In this document: positions 61,758-64,000 of the stretch, piece by piece | Layout of the letters: each line of letters opens with the position of its first letter | How positions within the stretch are numbered: the stretch's first letter is position 1 | NCBI GenBank assembly: GCA_965226925.1 | Contig: CBDDEN010000010.1 | Coordinates: forward strand, 186,001-250,000 | Length of the DNA stretch: 64,000 nt | Reading direction: 5' to 3' | DNA from: CBDDCX01 sp965226925 | GTDB lineage: Bacteria; Gemmatimonadota; Gemmatimonadetes; Longimicrobiales; Gaopeijiaceae | Translations under genes and position numbers: made by a program | The notes under the pieces: model-generated | Databases searched by the model: none | Told to the model about the DNA's origin: nothing | Seen by the model: the letters and a program-made list of their open reading frames with translations, nothing else

Positions 61758-62741
61758 ATGAAACGACCGGGGAGTTGTGAGCGGGCCATGGAGCTTCAGA
61801 TGACTTTCGCGGAGCTGGAGTACGATTCGAAGAAGCGGCGGACGCGCCGGGAGATTTTCCTGGAGAAGATGGAGGGGCTGATTCCCTGGCAACAGCTGGA
61901 GGATCGGATCGAGCCGTTCTATCCGAAGGCTGGCCGTGGCCGCCGCCCCTATCCGCTTGGGGTGATGCTGCGGGTTCATTGTGTGCAGCTGTTCTACAAC
62001 GTGAGCGATCCGGGCATGGAGGATCTGCTCTACGAGGTGGAGTCAGTGCGCCGCTTTGCGGGTCTGCGCCTGAGCGGTTCTTTGCCGGACGAGACGACGA
62101 TCCTGAACTTCCGTCACCTGCTGGAGACGCAGGGCTTGGGGATGGGGTTGTTCGAGGAGATCAATACGCATCTGGCGTCTCTCGGGCATCGGTTGAAGAC
62201 GGGGACGATCGTGGATGCGAGCATCATTGACGCGCCGTCGTCGACGAAGAACCGCAGGGGAGAACGGGATCCGGAGATGCACCAGACGAAGAAGGGAAAC
62301 CAGTGGTACTTCGGGATGAAGGCGCATATCGGGGTGGACGCCGAATCGGGTCTGGCGCACAGCTTGGCGACGACGGCCGCCAACGCGGCGGACGTGACGC
62401 AGGCGTGCGTGCTGCTGCATGGTGACGAGACGGAGGCATGGGGCGACGCGGGCTACCAGGGTGTGGACAAGCGCCCGGAGAACAGGGGTTGCGACGTCGC
62501 CTGGCAGGTGGCGATGAAGCCGGGCAAGCGTCGCCTGCTCGATCGGGACGGCGCCGAGGCGGCGGCCGAGAAGCGCAAGGCATCGGTGCGGGCGAAGGTG
62601 GAGCATCCGTTCTTGTATGTGAAGCGGCGCTTCGGGTACGGTAAGGTGCGCTACCGGGGACTGGCGAAGAACACGCAGCGCATCGCGTTGCTGCTCGGGT
62701 TCTCGAATCTGCTCATCGCTGGCCGCTACGCGACCGGATAA
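61758..62741 (+). CDS. IS5-family transposase
   Basis: 327 residues. The IS5 N-terminal region (MTFAELEYDSKKRRTRREIF, then IEPFYPKAGRGRRPYPLGVM) is followed by the DDE domain: first Asp in TGTIVDASIIDAPSS, second Asp in AWGDAGYQG, and Glu in RAKVEHPFLYVKRRFG. DPEMHQTKKGNQWYFGMKAH is the hallmark of the IS5 subgroup. No frameshift. An ATG ten codons later is the alternative start. Confidence 0.95.
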   Translation: MKRPGSCERAMELQMTFAELEYDSKKRRTRREIFLEKMEGLIPWQQLEDRIEPFYPKAGRGRRPYPLGVMLRVHCVQLFYNVSDPGMEDLLYEVESVRRFAGLRLSGSLPDETTILNFRHLLETQGLGMGLFEEINTHLASLGHRLKTGTIVDASIIDAPSSTKNRRGERDPEMHQTKKGNQWYFGMKAHIGVDAESGLAHSLATTAANAADVTQACVLLHGDETEAWGDAGYQGVDKRPENRGCDVAWQVAMKPGKRRLLDRDGAEAAAEKRKASVRAKVEHPFLYVKRRFGYGKVRYRGLAKNTQRIALLLGFSNLLIAGRYATG

Positions 62742-62906
62742 CGCGCGGCCCATGGACCGCCCGAGGGCGGGAGCCGGACACATCGAAGCGACTTCCTGAC
62801 GGTTCGGACCGTTTCTCCGGCGCGCCAGCCAGCACTTCATCGCTCCGATAGGTCTTCGAACCGGATCTTCGAACCGCAACCGATCGCGTTCCTCCCAAGA
62901 TGGGGG

Positions 62907-62921
62907 TTGTTCAGACCCTCC
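62907..62921 (-). repeat. Right terminal inverted repeat of the IS5-family element
   Basis: TTGTTCAGACCCTCC on the plus strand, followed by the second CTAG copy. Confidence 0.85.
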
Positions 62922-62965
62922 CTAGGGAACCGGCCGGTGCGTCGTCCGATCGGGCGAGAGGGAAG

Positions 62966-63226
62966 CTATGTGCCTGGTACGGGAGGTTGGGAAGCCCTAC
63001 CGACCGCCGAACGCAGCCGCCTGCGCAACTCGACGTCCGACATCGTGGCCAGCGTCCGTTCCGCCGTGCCCGGGCTGTTCCAGCGCACATCAGCCAGGCT
63101 CACGCCGTCGTCGGCCCCACCCTCCTTCCGCATATGAAGGTAGTAGCGACCCTTGTAGTCCGTACCCGATTCCGATCGTACGGTCGCGGTCCAGGCGTGT
63201 CCGTGTTGGTCCAGGAATTCAGTCAT
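62966..63226 (-). CDS. Small conserved-looking protein of unknown function
   Basis: 86 residues from ATG 63226. The first half suggests beta strands (EFLDQHGHAWTATVRSESGT, then DYKGRYYLHMRKEGG), the second half helices (LADVRWNSPGTAERTLATMS, then DVELRRRLRSAVGR). No signal, membrane or metal motif. It follows the AraC-type gene on the same strand by 46 bases. Before the IS5-type insertion this end of the gene would have been about 40 bases from the dacB stop, convergent with it. Confidence 0.6.
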   Translation of the reverse strand: MTEFLDQHGHAWTATVRSESGTDYKGRYYLHMRKEGGADDGVSLADVRWNSPGTAERTLATMSDVELRRRLRSAVGRASQPPVPGT

Positions 63227-63272
63227 GAGCTCGGATCGGAGATGATCGTTGGGCCGCGGGCGTCGGCGGAGA

Positions 63273-64000
63273 TCAGGCCACCGAGATGCGTGGTGTAGCC
63301 GGGGTCTCAAACCCGCAATCGTGTAGAAAGTGCCTGAGCACGAACGTCAGGCCCCCGCGTTCCGCCACCATCGTGGGGGTCGCGCCGGTATAGCCCTTCA
63401 GGGCCCTCCGAAAAGCCGCCCCTGACGAGTACTCCAACTGCCGGCTCACACTCTGGCCCGTTCGCCCGGGATCGCCCAACCAGTGCCCCGCGTGGAGGAG
63501 TCGGGACCAGACGAGCAGGCGTCCGATCGCCGGCAGGCCCGACCTCTTCAGGCAGACGCTCAGGAAAGGCCTGGACAGGCCCATGAGTTCGGAAAAGCCC
63601 TCGGCCGACCAGCACTTGTGCACCTCGTCGAGCACCAAGCGTAGCGCCTCCGTCTCACGCGGGGCGACTTGGGGGCTGACCTCACGGAGAACCCGTGAAG
63701 TCACCCCCCTCTCCTGAGCCTTGTCCACGCTCCGGAGCAGTCGGAACGCCTGGTTCTCGGCGTTCAGTACCACGAGGCTTCGAAACCCCAGCCGCCCCAC
63801 CTCGAACAGGGTCCGGGGATCCTCCTTGGCGCCGGCCAAGAGCACGAAGCCCACGCTCGGGAATTGCCGCCGAACGCGCAGAAGCCGCTCCAGACCACCC
63901 GGACCCCAGCCCATGGATGTCAGATCGACCATACACACGCTCACGGGGCGCTCCCGAAGCGACAGTGCCAGCCAGCCGAGTGTTCTGGACTCGGCGACGT
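63273..64000 (-). CDS. AraC-type transcription regulator with receiver-like N-terminal region, partial at N-terminus
   Basis: At least 240 residues; the frame stays open to the window edge, so the true start lies outside. The N-terminal part (VSVCMVDLTSMGWGPGGLER, then PSVGFVLLAGAKEDPRTLFE and LGFRSLVVLNAE) has the strand-helix rhythm of a response-regulator receiver, with Asp in CMVDLT at the possible phosphoacceptor strand. The C-terminal half is AraC/XylS-like, ending SRQLEYSSGAAFRRALKGYT and GATPTMVAERGG. An ATG at 63932 exists but is not needed. Confidence 0.7.
   Translation of the reverse strand, partial: VAESRTLGWLALSLRERPVSVCMVDLTSMGWGPGGLERLLRVRRQFPSVGFVLLAGAKEDPRTLFEVGRLGFRSLVVLNAENQAFRLLRSVDKAQERGVTSRVLREVSPQVAPRETEALRLVLDEVHKCWSAEGFSELMGLSRPFLSVCLKRSGLPAIGRLLVWSRLLHAGHWLGDPGRTGQSVSRQLEYSSGAAFRRALKGYTGATPTMVAERGGLTFVLRHFLHDCGFETPATPRISVA

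Larger units (their letters stand above)
61723..62921. mobile_element. IS5-family insertion sequence, complete
   Basis: 1199 bases with imperfect 15-base ends: GGAAACTCTGAACAA (left) and GGAGGGTCTGAACAA (right, complement). CTAG is duplicated at 61719-61722 and 62922-62925, the YTAR-type four-base target of IS5 elements. One intact transposase occupies the left 85 percent; the right 165 bases before the terminal repeat are non-coding and hold a direct repeat TCTTCGAACCG twice. It sits immediately after the dacB stop codon. Confidence 0.9.

Noticed and set aside
62742..62906. Extra gene in the right end of the IS5-type element
   Set aside because: The short frames there have no start signal and no recognisable product. 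The segment is best seen as the element's non-coding end.

Overview
This 64 kb stretch is dense, G+C-rich bacterial chromosome with very short intergenic gaps and many four-base start/stop overlaps (ATGA or GTGA). The cell it implies has two membranes and respires: cytochrome c maturation (CcmE, CcmF), periplasmic parvulin chaperones (SurA type), lipoproteins, a MltD-type lytic transglycosylase, FtsE/FtsX with an EnvC-like partner, and a PBP4-type carboxypeptidase. A remnant of a Ser/Thr-kinase-type beta-propeller, paired M16 peptidases, an M28 peptidase and a DUF4384 protein suggest Gemmatimonadota or a close neighbour. That assignment is inference; no rRNA or other decisive marker lies in the window.

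Layout. 1-7.5 kb (minus strand): glmM-like mutase, glmS, dtd, maf, glpK, then ccmE and a ccmF cut by the window edge. 7.7-15.3 kb (plus): a trans-sulfuration enzyme, an M48 peptidase, purD, mutM and an active/inactive M16 peptidase pair, meeting ubiE/menG head-on. 16.1-20.6 kb (plus): an ECF sigma factor, a membrane anti-sigma factor with two zinc-finger modules, and three small envelope proteins that look like its regulon. 20.7-22.5 kb (minus): a decayed propeller gene and mrp behind a structured leader with an intrinsic terminator. 22.6-27.1 kb (plus): a Wzz/BY-kinase fusion and proline-catabolic P5C dehydrogenase, closed by a strong terminator.

27.1-33.8 kb (minus): lepA, a GT2 glycosyltransferase, a PfkB sugar kinase, a STAS-HATPase fusion and a STAS-like protein form one overlapping gene string. 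Upstream of it is a DUF4384 protein with a repetitive Pro/Arg/Ala tail. 34.0-50.0 kb (plus): a long envelope and housekeeping string (DUF58, BatA-like, mfd, two parvulins, pdxA, ftsE, ftsX, EnvC-like, holB, moaC, M28 peptidase). 50.0-57.4 kb: the lytic transglycosylase, guaB, a small unknown, a hexapeptide acyltransferase, an intact IS630-family element and acetyl-CoA synthetase. 57.5-64 kb: an unknown gene divergent from a PerR-like regulator, a FAD-linked oxidase, dacB with an intact IS5-family element inserted exactly at its stop codon, a small protein and a partial AraC-type regulator.

The most unusual features are the partner-switch module (STAS-HATPase plus STAS with a possible winged helix) inside a sugar-modification operon, the Cys-type CcmE, the doubled zinc-finger anti-sigma factor, the degenerate LytM protein beside FtsEX, and two unrelated insertion sequences that both used CTAG targets. 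I saw no tRNA, rRNA, CRISPR array, prophage or recognisable defence island.
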